Assembly: GCA_020832135.1 (NCBI GenBank)
Contig: JAFIFG010000125.1
Coordinates: 1 to 53,047, forward strand
Direction of reading: 5' to 3'
DNA from: Clostridiaceae bacterium
GTDB lineage: Bacteria > Bacillota > Clostridia > Peptostreptococcales > Natronincolaceae
DNA length: 53,047 nt
The translations under genes were made by a program, and so were the position numbers. Position 1 is the stretch's first letter. Each line of letters starts with the position of its first letter. Shown here one piece after another: positions 1-9,455 of the stretch. The notes under the pieces were generated by a model. It searched no databases and was not told the DNA's origin. It was given only the letters and a program-made list of their open reading frames with translations.

Positions 1-2
1 GG

Positions 3-47
3 AAGGACATCAATCTAGGACATATTAAAGAACTAATATTTGGGTAA
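3..47 (+). CDS. C-terminal tail of a gene entering from the left (partial)
   Basis: An open frame runs from the window edge to a TAA stop at 45-47 and reads KDINLGHIKELIFG. No domain can be recognised from 14 residues. It is listed only because the frame is open to the edge and the next 90 bases are AT-rich non-coding sequence. It could equally be chance. Confidence 0.25.
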   Translation, partial: KDINLGHIKELIFG

Positions 48-136
48 TATATCCAGTGTTCGTTCATAAGAGTAATGTTTTTTTGTAAAAATAAATTGGT
101 AAATTTATCTTGGCGTAGATTTACTAGCACATGAAG

Positions 137-1417
137 TTAAATTACTTTTCCCTTTTCCCAAGCAAACACCAAGGCCGATAATACTACCCCTATAATTACA
201 GCTGTTGCTAAATCTGAAAATATTGTAACCAAAGTAACTACTACAATAACTAAAATATCTTGTTTAGGTACTTTTCCTCCATATTTTAAACTTTGCCACT
301 CAAATGTTCCTACTACCACCATAAACATTACTCCTACTAAACCAGCAAGGGGAATGACATTGATAAAACTAGATCCAAACATCATAAATATCAGTAGCCC
401 TACAGAGGCTACTAGTCCTGATAACCTTGTTCTACCACCTGATTTTACATTGATAATAGATTGACCTATCATGGCATCTCCACCCATTCCTCCAAAAAAT
501 CCATTGATGGTGTTGGCTATACCTTGAGCTATACACTCCTTATTGGTTTTACCTCTAGTGTCGGTCATTTCATCAATTACCCTAAGGGTAAGTACCGCCT
601 CCGTTAATCCTACCAGTGCCCCGATCATAGCATAGGGAAAAACAATCCTTAACATATCTATACTAATCCTCACTTGAGGTATATGAAATCCAGGTAATCC
701 GCCCTTTAGTTCCATCCCTGCAAAGTCCTGTACATTTCTTAAGTGATAGCCACTTCTACCTAAAAGAACTGCAATAATTGTCATTGTGATAATTGCTACT
801 AAACTTGATGGAACTGCCTTCGTAAATTTAGGAACAAAATGAATAATTGCCATAGTAAGTATTACAAAGAAAAGCATAATAGCCATATCCGCAAAAGGCA
901 TCCAAACCTTTTCTACCACCTCAACACCATTTACCATAATAACTTTGTCTACTTTAAATTGCGCCCATTGGGCTAAAAACATAACGATAGATAATCCATT
1001 TAGAAAGCCTAGCATAACTGAATAAGGTATAATTCTTGCATATTTACCTAATCCCAACACCCCTATTCCTATTTGAATAATCCCCATTAGAACTACCGTA
1101 GCAAAAAGATATTCCAAACCATGTTGAGCTATTAAGGACGCGAACACAACGGAAATTGCAGCTGTTGAGGAGCTAATCATCCCGGGTCTTCCTGTAAAAA
1201 TAGCTGCTACAAACCCTATCATAACAGCAGTTTGCAAACTTAGAATAGGACTAACTCCCGCCACAAAAGCAAATGCTACTGACTCAGGAATCAGTGCAAG
1301 TGCCACCGTTAATCCAGATAATACATCATCTTTGATTATTTTTTTGTTTTTTCCCAACAGATTAAATAAAAAAGCCATCCTACTGTTTTTGCTACCTTTT
1401 TTAAAAGATTGAACCAT
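137..1417 (-). CDS. SulP-family anion permease without a STAS domain
   Basis: Membrane transporter of the SulP family (sulfate, bicarbonate or related anions). The 426-residue protein is almost wholly hydrophobic, with the family's N-terminal signature (LSGLTVALALIPESVAFA, then TGRPGMISSSTAA) and the FGGMGGDAMIGQSIIN segment in the middle. It stops a few residues after the last membrane helix (VFAWEKGKVI), so the cytoplasmic STAS domain found at the C-terminus of most SulP proteins is absent. The start at 1417 is chosen because AAGGAG lies 8 bases upstream. A longer frame begins at 1537 but has a non-hydrophobic, non-conserved leader. It stands alone, with an unrelated broken gene upstream. 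The substrate cannot be read from the sequence. Confidence 0.88.
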   Translation of the reverse strand: MVQSFKKGSKNSRMAFLFNLLGKNKKIIKDDVLSGLTVALALIPESVAFAFVAGVSPILSLQTAVMIGFVAAIFTGRPGMISSSTAAISVVFASLIAQHGLEYLFATVVLMGIIQIGIGVLGLGKYARIIPYSVMLGFLNGLSIVMFLAQWAQFKVDKVIMVNGVEVVEKVWMPFADMAIMLFFVILTMAIIHFVPKFTKAVPSSLVAIITMTIIAVLLGRSGYHLRNVQDFAGMELKGGLPGFHIPQVRISIDMLRIVFPYAMIGALVGLTEAVLTLRVIDEMTDTRGKTNKECIAQGIANTINGFFGGMGGDAMIGQSIINVKSGGRTRLSGLVASVGLLIFMMFGSSFINVIPLAGLVGVMFMVVVGTFEWQSLKYGGKVPKQDILVIVVVTLVTIFSDLATAVIIGVVLSALVFAWEKGKVI

Positions 1418-1711
1418 TAAACCATCTCCTTGTGTTTTTCTTATATTGTCAATAAAAAATTCCCTGCACCCTAAGCAAGGAAGGTTAACCATGTGTATTG
1501 ATGCAAAAGCTTTTATGTTCTGGGATTTCTTGAACAAAACTAATCCCTATTTATTTTTATTTAATAATTATTATAAATTACAAGCACAAGAGTATATATT
1601 AACATATAACAAGCACATTAACAATCTATTTTTCCTAGGCAAAATAACTAAAAAATGCTCTCCTCTGGTTTGTTGTTTCAATTCTCACCAAAAAAAGAGC
1701 ATCTATTTTAT
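1418..1711. other. AT-rich intergenic region with a terminator-like hairpin
   Basis: No gene is supported here. An open frame on the plus strand crosses it, but it has no homology-like features and lies over the repeat element. A hairpin with arms ATGCTCT (1655-1661) and AGAGCAT (1696-1702) is followed on the minus strand by six T residues, so it could terminate minus-strand transcription coming from the helD remnant. Confidence 0.4.
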
Positions 1712-1835
1712 CCTTCGGTATATTGCTAAGACTCCCACTTGCGCAAGTGGGAGTCTTAGCAATACATCCTGGAAGTAAACTCGGCTACAATTCAGAGGGG
1801 GTAAAAACTCCCTCTGAATTAAGTCTCGTTTTATA
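1712..1835 (-). repeat. Palindromic interspersed repeat, copy A
   Basis: About 120 bases with two hairpins: AATTCAGAGGGAG facing CCCCTCTGAATT, and AAGACTCCCACTT facing AAGTGGGAGTCTT with loop GCGC. They are joined by a conserved GTAGCC linker and followed by a TTAGCAATATACCGAAGG tail. Related copies lie at 17211-17287 and 31761-31890. Hairpin ends of this kind resemble IS200/IS605-type elements, but no transposase is present, so a non-autonomous derivative is likely. This copy begins exactly where the helD reading frame is lost. Confidence 0.75.
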
Positions 1836-3893
1836 GGACATGAATCTTTTTTTCTTTATCTAAGTATTTCTTTATCATTTCACACTCTTTTTCCGTCTTA
1901 CCTATAATAGCTATTGATTTATAATTACCCTTAAGTTTCTGTAGCTTTTCCTGTAGGGCCTCCAATAATGGTTCTTTTTCTGAGAACTCCCTTATTTCAG
2001 GCTTATCTCCATGTCTAATAACAGGCTTTGCCAGCACGATTTCAGGGTTAGTTAGTTTATCAATAACTTCATTAGCTAAATTCATTACTTCTATGGTGGT
2101 TCTATAGCTTTGGACTAAGGTAATATAATTACTCTCCCTTTCATAGAAGACCTTTTCTCTTACTTCCTCCCAATCCTGTATCCCTCTATAGGAATGTATT
2201 CCTTGAGAAATATCTCCTAATAAAGTAAACATATTGGTTTTTAAAATTACTTTTAGCACATGGAATTGAAATAGATTAAAGTCCTGTGCCTCATCTATTA
2301 CCACACTATTGACTTGAAGCTTTTCCTTAAAGCCAAAGAGACGATGCTTTAAATAAACTAGTGGTGCATAGTCCTCTAGTTCTATTCTTTTTCTATCTAA
2401 TAATCCCTTAGTCTGTTTACTTAAATGATGGGCTCCTTCGGTAGGTAGATTTCTTCCTCCATACTTTTCTAGTAAACTCTCCTGAGTCATTAATTCCTTA
2501 TAGATTTCAAACAAATCCGTTTTGGGAAAGCTTTTAATATAGTTATTTACCAGAGTCTTAGCATCCTTTTTAATAGTTTCTAGCTTTATATCCCTTTCCT
2601 CCATAAGAGGAACAGTTTTTTGTCTTCTTTCCTCCAAGTTGTCTATCTTACTCCGTATAGCTTCTATCCTATGATCATAGTCTTCTTCTGTTTCCTTTAA
2701 AATCTTTTCCTTAAACTGCTTTAGCTGATTTCTTAAGGTCTTCTTTAATTCATCTGTACGTTTATAGAGGGGAAGGTAATTAAACTCCTGTAATAGCATA
2801 TGGTGTATAGCTTCCTTAGCAATAATAACATGCCCATGGAGGGTGAAATCTTCCTCCGGCATATATAGTTCTTCCAAATCCCGTATATAGTTATCTAATA
2901 GATCTTTAAATTCCATAGACCCTTTAAAGGCTGCTATCCACTTTAACCATTTTAATTGGTCTTTATCCCCAGTTTTTTCACCTTGTATCAATGCCGTCAA
3001 CTTTTCACCAGCATCCACCATTTTATATTTCTTTCCATCTAACTCCTCCATAAAGTCTATAAAGGTAGTCTGCTTTACATCCTCTACCCCCAGCTCCGGC
3101 AGTACTTCTGATATATAGTTAATAAACAGCTTGTTAGGGGCAATAATCATAAAGTTTTCTGGATCAAAGATTTTTTCATAGGTATAGATAAAATAAGCAA
3201 TTCTATGGAGGGCTATGGTGGTTTTTTCACTTCCTGCAACCCCTTGAACGATTAATGGTACCTCCATATCAGCTCGTATAACGCGATTTTGTTCCGCTTG
3301 GATGGTGGAGGCAATATCTTTAGCCTCTCTTCTGCATTGGCTTCTAAAGAAGCTTGTAGAAAGGTATCTGTGGTAGTGATATCGATATCTAATATATTTT
3401 CCAATTTTCCATTATCAATGGCAAATTGCCTTTTTAGAAGAAGCTCCCCCTCCTGCTCTCCACCCTCTGCTATATAACTTGTCTCTCCTATTCTACCTTC
3501 GTAATAGACATTGGCAATGGGGGATCGCCAATCTACAATCAAGGGTACTTCATCCTCCGCCCGCATAAGGGAGGTTTTCCCAACATATACTTTGTCTGCT
3601 GCATCTTTTTCATTAGGTTTAAAATCTATTCGGGCGAAATAGGGTTTATCCTTTACCCTCTTTAGGTTATCAAAGTTTCTATCCGCCATTTCGATGAATT
3701 TTGTATTGATCAAAACACTGATATAACTTTGACTACTGTCTAAGTAATCTAAATTTTCCATAGCATCTTTAATATTATCTTTGTATAAATTTCTATATTC
3801 CTCAGTAGCATCTAATGTCTTTTTTATATAGTCCTTCGTATATTCCAGCCGTTCTACTTCTTTCTTGTAGTCTGGATGTTTTTTTACAGACAT
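1831..3893 (-). pseudogene. helD: Decayed HelD-like UvrD/Rep-family helicase
   Basis: Superfamily 1 helicase of the HelD type (in Gram-positives a factor that recycles RNA polymerase). The N-terminal part (about 200 codons from ATG 3893, RBS GAGAGGAG) and the motor part (from about 3300 downwards) are in different frames. Adding one A to the CTAAAG run near 3318 restores a continuous reading, KDIASTIQAEQNRVIRADMEVPL. Further damage: the Walker A motif reads AGSEKTT where AGSGKTT is expected, and the C-terminus, where the last helicase motifs should be, is missing because the frame stops at repeat copy A. VIDEAQDF (Walker B) and QSYRTT are still present. Three independent lesions make a functional product unlikely. 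Confidence 0.85.
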
Positions 3894-4030
3894 GCTGTGA
3901 CTCCTCTCTTGAAAACTACAGTTGCATTGCAATGAACTTTAGCTAGTACAATGTCCACCGTATCAGCTAATGAACAAAATAAATTTAGGATAGATCCATT
4001 TAGGACCTACCCTTTATCTTTATCAGCAAC

Positions 4031-4288
4031 CTATTTTTCTATCATAATTTTCTTCATTCTTTTACTATTATGTTGGTTATATATTAAAGTATAGGATGCA
4101 TCATCCACACCATCTATTACAATATTGTCAATTCCTTTTGTCTTTAGTCTTTCTACAATTTGTCTACGTCTTTCAGCATTTTCCTTACTATTACTTTTGC
4201 CTTGAAATGACCTGTAGGCAACATTTACCCAACCTTGTAATAACTCCTCTACTGAAAGTTGATCATTTATATCCATATTTATATCCAT
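4031..4288 (-). CDS. Small hypothetical protein (85 aa)
   Basis: Unrecognised. The product is charged and probably helical in its first half (SVEELLQGW, KENAERRRQIVERL), followed by a short strand-rich end (NIVIDGVDDASYTLIYN). GGGAGGAAG lies about 8 bases before the ATG, so translation is credible. The N-terminus repeats MDINMDIN, which leaves two possible ATG starts. It lies 60 bases downstream of a HTH gene on the same strand and may be co-transcribed with it. No function is proposed. Confidence 0.6.
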   Translation of the reverse strand: MDINMDINDQLSVEELLQGWVNVAYRSFQGKSNSKENAERRRQIVERLKTKGIDNIVIDGVDDASYTLIYNQHNSKRMKKIMIEK

Positions 4289-4348
4289 ATTCTTCTTCCT
4301 CCCTTATAATATTAAATACTAATTTATTATTATGAAGGAAGATATCCG

Positions 4349-4549
4349 CTAGATTCTTTCGCCTCTTTTTTGTTTTTCTATGAATTCTACCAGATCGCTT
4401 CGCTTCACACGCCAGTGACGTCCAATTTTAAATCCTGGTATTTTCCCCTGTTGTACAAATTTATAGGTGGTGACTTCGCTAATTTTTAAGTACTGTGCCA
4501 CCTCTGTAATAGTCATAATCTCATCTTCCCTATCCATATCCCGTGTCAT
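4349..4549 (-). CDS. Excisionase-type helix-turn-helix protein (66 aa)
   Basis: Small DNA-binding protein of the excisionase/MerR-like winged HTH family. The whole protein is the domain: TITEVAQYLKISEVTTYKF forms the HTH at about residues 13-31, followed by GKIPGFKIGRHWRVKRSDL, the usual wing and conserved xGRxWRV turn. GAGAGGAAGG precedes the ATG. Family members act as phage or transposon directionality factors or as small regulators. No integrase lies nearby, so a regulator role is at least as likely. Confidence 0.8.
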   Translation of the reverse strand: MTRDMDREDEIMTITEVAQYLKISEVTTYKFVQQGKIPGFKIGRHWRVKRSDLVEFIEKQKRGERI

Positions 4550-4762
4550 ACTAACCTTCCTCTCATCAAATGGGTCTATTTATGTTAGTAACCTTCATTA
4601 ACATCCTCCTAACAACTTTTTCTCCTATTAGTATATACAAATATTTTTGTTTAAACAAGTTTAAAATAATATAAAATTGTTTAAATTAATTTTATTTGGT
4701 ATAATACTACTATATTATAAATGGTTATAATTAAAATAGATTAATAATAGAAAGGATATACT

Positions 4763-5368
4763 ATGGAATATACTAGAGAAAGAGTTATACCTAAATTAAT
4801 GAATCCTAAAAACGGCATGCTTATTGAGCATATAGTACGTTATGAATTTGCCAAATCTTTTTGTCAAGGTCGTGTATTAGACATTGCTTGTGGCAGTGGC
4901 TATGGTAGTGAAATTTTATTGAAGGCCAACCCTAAAGTCGATGAATTAGTTGGTATTGATCTGTCAAAGGAAGCTATTGAATATGCCAAAGAACATTATG
5001 CTTTTCTTGAGACATCCTATTATGTAGATGATGCTTTAAATAAAAATCTTCATAAAACCTATGGTACTTTTGATACCATCGTTAGCTTTGAGACGATAGA
5101 ACATTTTGAAGGAGATCACCAATTTGTTGAAAACCTCTATAATCTATTGAAACCTGATGGCACCCTTATTATCTCAACACCCTTTGGTCGGGGTAAAAAC
5201 CAACCTTGTAAATCACCTTTTCATGTTTACCAATATACTGAAGAAGAATTCATCCATGTGTTAAAGCCTTTTAAAAAAATAACCATGTACCATCAAATCG
5301 ATACGAGAATCGAAATTCCTAAAGAAGGGCAAAAGTATTATTTAATGGTGGCTGTATGTAAGAAATAA
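4763..5368 (+). CDS. Class I SAM-dependent methyltransferase
   Basis: The 201-residue protein has the Rossmann methyltransferase fold. Motif I is DIACGSGYG (residues 40-48), an acidic residue ends the second strand (LVGIDLS), and FDTIVSFETIEHF is motif IV. It ends with a typical small-molecule methyltransferase segment (LKPDGTLIISTPFG). The RBS AAAGGA is 7 bases before the ATG. It is transcribed away from the HTH gene across a 210-base AT-rich divergent promoter region. The substrate is unknown. It is followed by a pnp fragment with no functional link. Confidence 0.85.
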   Translation: MEYTRERVIPKLMNPKNGMLIEHIVRYEFAKSFCQGRVLDIACGSGYGSEILLKANPKVDELVGIDLSKEAIEYAKEHYAFLETSYYVDDALNKNLHKTYGTFDTIVSFETIEHFEGDHQFVENLYNLLKPDGTLIISTPFGRGKNQPCKSPFHVYQYTEEEFIHVLKPFKKITMYHQIDTRIEIPKEGQKYYLMVAVCKK

Positions 5369-5445
5369 TACTTTTGTTGTAAATCAAAGGGAATAGAGAT
5401 CACAACTGCTGGAGGCATAAGTATAGAATACGAAAATACAATAGA

Positions 5446-7329
5446 TTGTCTTTTATTAAATTGGACAAGGGAGTATTAACTTCTAGGTTAATTGATAGAC
5501 ATATCAGACCCTTATTTCCAAAGGGATATCATCATGAGATTCAGGTAATTGCTACCGTTTTATCAGTGGATAAAGATTGTCCATCAGATATCGCAGCTAT
5601 GGTTGGTGCTTCCATTGCCCTGTCGGTATCTCCTATTCCCTTTATGGGCCCCACAGCTTCCGTGCTGATTGGTATGATTGACGGTGAATATATTATAAAT
5701 CCTACAAGTCAACAAAAAGAGCTCAGTGAATTAGAACTGGTGGTTTCTGGGACGAAGGATGCAGTAAACATGATTGAAGCAGGCGCTAATGAATTGACAG
5801 AGGATCAAATACTAGACGGTATCATGTTTGCACATGAGGAAATCAAAAGGATAGTAACCTTCATAGAAACTATCGTGGCAGAAGTGGGAGAAAGCAAATC
5901 TGAAGTTATTGTAAAAGAAACAGATCCACAACTCTTAACAGAGATTATTACTTTCTTAGATACTAAGTTAATAGATGCTATTAAAACCATTGACAAGACA
6001 CAGAGAAATGAAAATATTGATTTAGTTAAGGCTGAAACCATAGCTTATTTTCAAGAAAAGTATGAAGATGCTTCAACGGAAGTCCATGACATTTTAACAA
6101 AGCTCATTAAAATGGAAACCCGTAAAATGATTACTGCTGATAGTATCCGCCCGGATCATCGTAAATTAGATGAAATTAGACCCATATGGAGTGAAGTGGG
6201 GATCTTACCTAGAACCCATGGTACAGGCCTCTTTACAAGAGGAGAAACCCAAGTGCTAACTGTCACTACCTTAGGCGACTTAAGAGATGTACAACGGATA
6301 GATGGTATCGGCGAGGAAGAAGAAAAGAGATATATGCATCATTATAACTTCCCTCCCTATAGTGTAGGGGAAGCAAGATTCTTGAGGGGGCCAGGTAGAA
6401 GAGAAATTGGCCATGGTGCATTAGTCGAAAGAGCACTTGCACCAATGATTCCAAGCAAAGAAGACTTCCCATATGCTATTCGATTGGTGTCAGAAGTCCT
6501 TAGCTGTAATGGTTCTTCTTCCCAAGCTAGTGTTTGTGGTAGTACCCTTTCTCTCATGGATGCCGGTGTTCCTATTAAAAGCATGGTGGCTGGAATTGCC
6601 ATGGGACTTATTAAACAAGGAGAGGAAATTGCCATTCTATCTGATATCCAAGGAATGGAGGATGCCTTGGGAGATATGGACTTGAAAGTAGCAGGTACTG
6701 AAGATGGTATTACTGCACTGCAAATGGATATCAAAATAGCAGGAATAGATAAAGAAATTATGAAAACTGCCTTAGAGCAAGCTAGAGTCGGGAGATTACA
6801 TATCCTAAATAAGATGAAGGAAACCATCACCAGTCCTAGAGCTGAATTATCATCTTATGCACCTAAGATTACTAAATTTAAGATTCATCCTGACAAAATA
6901 AAAGAGGTTATTGGTACAGGTGGTAAGGTCATTAATAATATCATTGATATTACTGGTGTTAAAATCAATATCGAAGATGATGGGACCATCTTCATTGCTG
7001 CACCTGATCAAGCATCTGCTGGAAAAGCATTAGAAATGATTGAAAATATTGTAAAAGATCCTGTTGTAGGTGAGATCTATAAGGGAAAAGTTATCAAAAT
7101 CATGGATTTTGGTGCCTTTGTAGAGATTTTACCGGGTAAGGAAGGATTGGTTCATATTTCCAATCTTGCCCACCAAAGAGTTGCTAAAGTAACAGATGTT
7201 CTTACTGAGGGTGATTTAATTGAAGTAAAATTAATGGAAATTAATCCCCAAGGAAAAATAGACCTATCTCGAAAGGCTCTATTACCAAAACCAGAAGCTA
7301 AAACAGAAACAGAAAACAAAGTTCAATAA
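5446..7329 (+). pseudogene. pnp: 5'-truncated second copy of polynucleotide phosphorylase
   Basis: Nearly identical over its length to the intact pnp at 14371-16473, but the first 87 or so codons are missing. Similarity starts abruptly at [15 protein letters not shown] (about 5470), and the bases before it do not match the intact gene. The open frame can only start at a TTG (5446) with no clear RBS. The rest is undamaged: second RNase PH core with [15 protein letters not shown] domain (IKEVIGTGGKVI) and S1 domain (GEIYKGKVIKIMDFGAFVE). A terminator follows. The missing part contains the start of the first RNase PH core, so an active enzyme is doubtful, although a translated fragment with RNA-binding domains is possible. 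Confidence 0.8.
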
Positions 7330-7336
7330 ATTTTTC

Positions 7337-7378
7337 AAGCCATGATGAATCAGTCTTTGATTTATCATGGCTTTTTTT
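7337..7378 (+). terminator. Rho-independent terminator after the truncated pnp copy
   Basis: Stem AAGCCATGATGAAT facing ATTTATCATGGCTT, followed by a run of T residues. Confidence 0.85.
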
Positions 7379-7470
7379 CATTAACAATTTAGCCGGGCTT
7401 GATGCATCCCATTCCTGTGGAATTAAAGAACCAATTCTTCCTTTTATTTCTTCATTTCCTCATCTACATC

Positions 7471-8889
7471 TTACATTTTATCTTCAACTGAAATTACAAT
7501 CCTATTTTCACCATGATAAATGTTCATTCTTCTTCCTCTTGCAAAGCCTAGCAAGGTGACACCCAATTCCTTAGCAATACTAACAGAAAGGTCCGTCGGA
7601 GCCGATCTAGATACTAAAATAGGAATTTTCCTTTTAGCTGTTTTAATAATCATCTCTGACGACACCCTTCCACTGGTGATGAGTATTTTTTCCTCCAAAA
7701 GTATGTCCTTCAAAAATGCTTCTCCCACTATTTTATCTAAAGCATTGTGTCTTCCAACATCTTCATGGAACATCAATATTTCATCTTCACCACATAGGGC
7801 ACAGCTATGGACCCCACCTGTTTCTTTAAACAACTCAGAGTTTTGATTTAATTGAGTAGATATATTCAATATACTCTCCGCTTTTATTTGCATATCGCTT
7901 TTGATGGGCTGAGTACCTAAGGAATCCAATACATTATAGAATACTGTTCCCTTCCCGCAACCTGTAGTTACAGTTCTTTTACCAAATAGCTTTTCAGCTA
8001 AATCTGTTTTCTTCGTAAGATCAATATAAATATGTCCCTTTTCTTCATCTAATGAAATTTTCTCAATATGGTTCTTAGATTTAATAATTCCTTCTGAAAC
8101 CAAGAAACCTACTGCTAAATATTCTAGTCCACTAGGGGAGCATAAAAGAGTAATGAATTCATCCCCATTTAGAAAAATCGTAAAGGGATACTCTACAATG
8201 ACGGTGTCCTCCATAGATGTCACTTCTCCATTATTTATCTTCTGAATTTTAACCTTTTTAATATACTCCATTTCTTCTAGTCTACTGAATAATATATTTG
8301 TTTTTAAAGTTTTGTATTCTTCGTCAGTATTTATATTTAAGAAACTTTTAAAATGTGGATCAAACTTCTTTACTATATCCTTCTCTATCTTCGTCACTAC
8401 TACATCATTGAAAAAATTTATGATTTTATAGTTTTCTTTCTCTAATAATAACTTTATAGGTTTTAAACATCCTTTTCCATATATGGCATGAAGTGGTTGA
8501 TAATGCCCTTTTAGATATGGAATCATTATATCTTCATCTCCGAGGTTTTCTAACATGTATTGGATGAAGGATGGATTTAATAGAGGCATATCGCAGGGAA
8601 CTACAAATGTAAAGTGATTCTTAGATGCAAGCACTCCTGAATAGAGCCCTATTAAAGAATTCTTTTCCTTAATCTCCATACAATCTGGAATAAATCTTAC
8701 ATTTTTAAGCATAGAATATTCTTCTGGATTATTGGTTACCACAATGATTTCATTAAACAAGGGTTTTAGTGTGTCAACTATAGTCTCTATCATCGTCTTT
8801 TTTCCTAGCTTTAATAGGGCCTTATTACGCCCCATTCTTTTACTTCCTCCCCCTGCCAATACTATTGCTGAAACTAGTTTCTTTTCCAT
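7471..8889 (-). CDS. MobA-FdhD fusion: molybdopterin nucleotidyltransferase joined to formate dehydrogenase sulfurtransferase
   Basis: Two cofactor-maturation enzymes in one chain. Residues about 1-190 are MobA-like, with the nucleotide-binding LAGGGSKRMGRNKALL and the metal-binding VPCDMPLL; they attach a nucleotide to molybdopterin. Residues about 215-470 are FdhD-like (FTIFLNGDEF, TTGCGKGT, VGRHNALDK, TSGRVSSEM); FdhD passes sulfur from a cysteine desulfurase to the Mo/W cofactor of formate dehydrogenase. In the FdhD loop the second Cys of the usual CxxC is Gly (CGKG). ATG 8889 is preferred because GGATGG lies 8 bases upstream. An ATG five codons earlier (8904) has no RBS. A terminator at 9048-9092 separates it from the ars operon. 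No formate dehydrogenase lies in the window. Confidence 0.87.
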   Translation of the reverse strand: MEKKLVSAIVLAGGGSKRMGRNKALLKLGKKTMIETIVDTLKPLFNEIIVVTNNPEEYSMLKNVRFIPDCMEIKEKNSLIGLYSGVLASKNHFTFVVPCDMPLLNPSFIQYMLENLGDEDIMIPYLKGHYQPLHAIYGKGCLKPIKLLLEKENYKIINFFNDVVVTKIEKDIVKKFDPHFKSFLNINTDEEYKTLKTNILFSRLEEMEYIKKVKIQKINNGEVTSMEDTVIVEYPFTIFLNGDEFITLLCSPSGLEYLAVGFLVSEGIIKSKNHIEKISLDEEKGHIYIDLTKKTDLAEKLFGKRTVTTGCGKGTVFYNVLDSLGTQPIKSDMQIKAESILNISTQLNQNSELFKETGGVHSCALCGEDEILMFHEDVGRHNALDKIVGEAFLKDILLEEKILITSGRVSSEMIIKTAKRKIPILVSRSAPTDLSVSIAKELGVTLLGFARGRRMNIYHGENRIVISVEDKM

Positions 8890-9047
8890 AGGCTGACCAT
8901 CCATTTCTATTAAGGATTTATTTGATTAATTACATGTGTTCAGTCATATTTTACCAGAGCTAGTACCTAGAGACAATAAAATTCCCTGTTGATAATAATT
9001 ATATCTTTTCTTCATTGGTTAAAACATTTTTCTATAACAATCTAAAT

Positions 9048-9092
9048 AAAAAATAAACCTCTATTTAAAGTATATAGTAGTGGTTTATTTTT
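9048..9092 (-). terminator. Terminator of the arsenic operon
   Basis: Hairpin with 11-bp arms AAAAATAAACC and GGTTTATTTTT, with a T-rich run on the minus-strand 3' side. It lies just beyond the last ars gene and before the fdhD fusion gene. Confidence 0.8.
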
Positions 9093-9104
9093 CATGTTCT
9101 TGTT

Positions 9105-9443
9105 TTATATAGTTTTTAAGATTTGATAGGTTTTATTGTTGTCAACCTTCCCTGAAAAAGCAGGCTTTCCTTCAATAAAGGTGATGGGTAATTGATACCC
9201 CTTATCTAAAACTTCTCTTTCTTTATCGTAACCAGTCAAATCATCTTCTAATAAATCAACAAAGGTCATTTCATACTTATCTTTTGCATCTGTACTCTGT
9301 AGGAAGTTATTGAGCTCTTCATACATTTCCATTGTTGTTGGATCCTCACTGGGACCACAGCTTGTGCTAGGTCCTCATCCACAGGCCTCTGCAACGGTTT
9401 CATCCTTCATGCCAAACATCTGAATTTTAATTTTCTCTGTCAT
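9105..9443 (-). CDS. ArsD-like selenoprotein (candidate), read through an in-frame UGA
   Basis: A 112-residue product if the TGA at 9377-9375 is read as selenocysteine (residue 23). Conventional calling sees only the last 75 residues. ATG 9443 follows GGGAGGG and starts 12 bases after arsA2. The N-terminus reads MTEKIKIQMFGMKDETVAEA, then CGUGPSTSCGPS. A hairpin begins 18 nt after the UGA. The protein resembles ArsD, with an opening KIxI strand, a CGPS motif, and LPITFIEGK matching ArsD's LPITTVNGR. When the CGPS motifs are aligned, Sec23 falls on ArsD Cys11, equivalent to E. coli ArsD Cys12, an arsenite ligand. Inference: a thioredoxin-fold As(III) chaperone or redox protein using a selenolate. 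An unrelated stop followed by a separate 75-aa gene is the alternative, but it would leave a well-initiated 22-codon ORF unexplained. Confidence 0.8.
9340..9356 (-). promoter_or_regulatory. SECIS-like hairpin of the ArsD-like selenoprotein
   Basis: GGTCCCAGTGAGGATCC folds into a 5-bp stem with one bulge and loop CAGTGA, beginning exactly 18 nt after the UGA codon. The spacing matches the bacterial SECIS rule and the loop matches that of the second candidate at 13531-13549. Confidence 0.65.
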
Positions 9444-9455
9444 TTCATTCCCTCC

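Noticed and set aside
1446-1778. 110-codon open frame on the plus strand
   Set aside because: It crosses the repeat element and a terminator hairpin, has no RBS worth naming and an irregular amino-acid composition.
6357-6830. 157-codon frame antisense to the truncated pnp
   Set aside because: Mirror of a strongly conserved coding sequence; the same shadow recurs opposite the intact pnp copy.
9105-9332. Separate 75-residue gene starting at 9332
   Set aside because: No RBS before the internal ATG, and the upstream in-frame segment with RBS, UGA and hairpin gives a better single gene.
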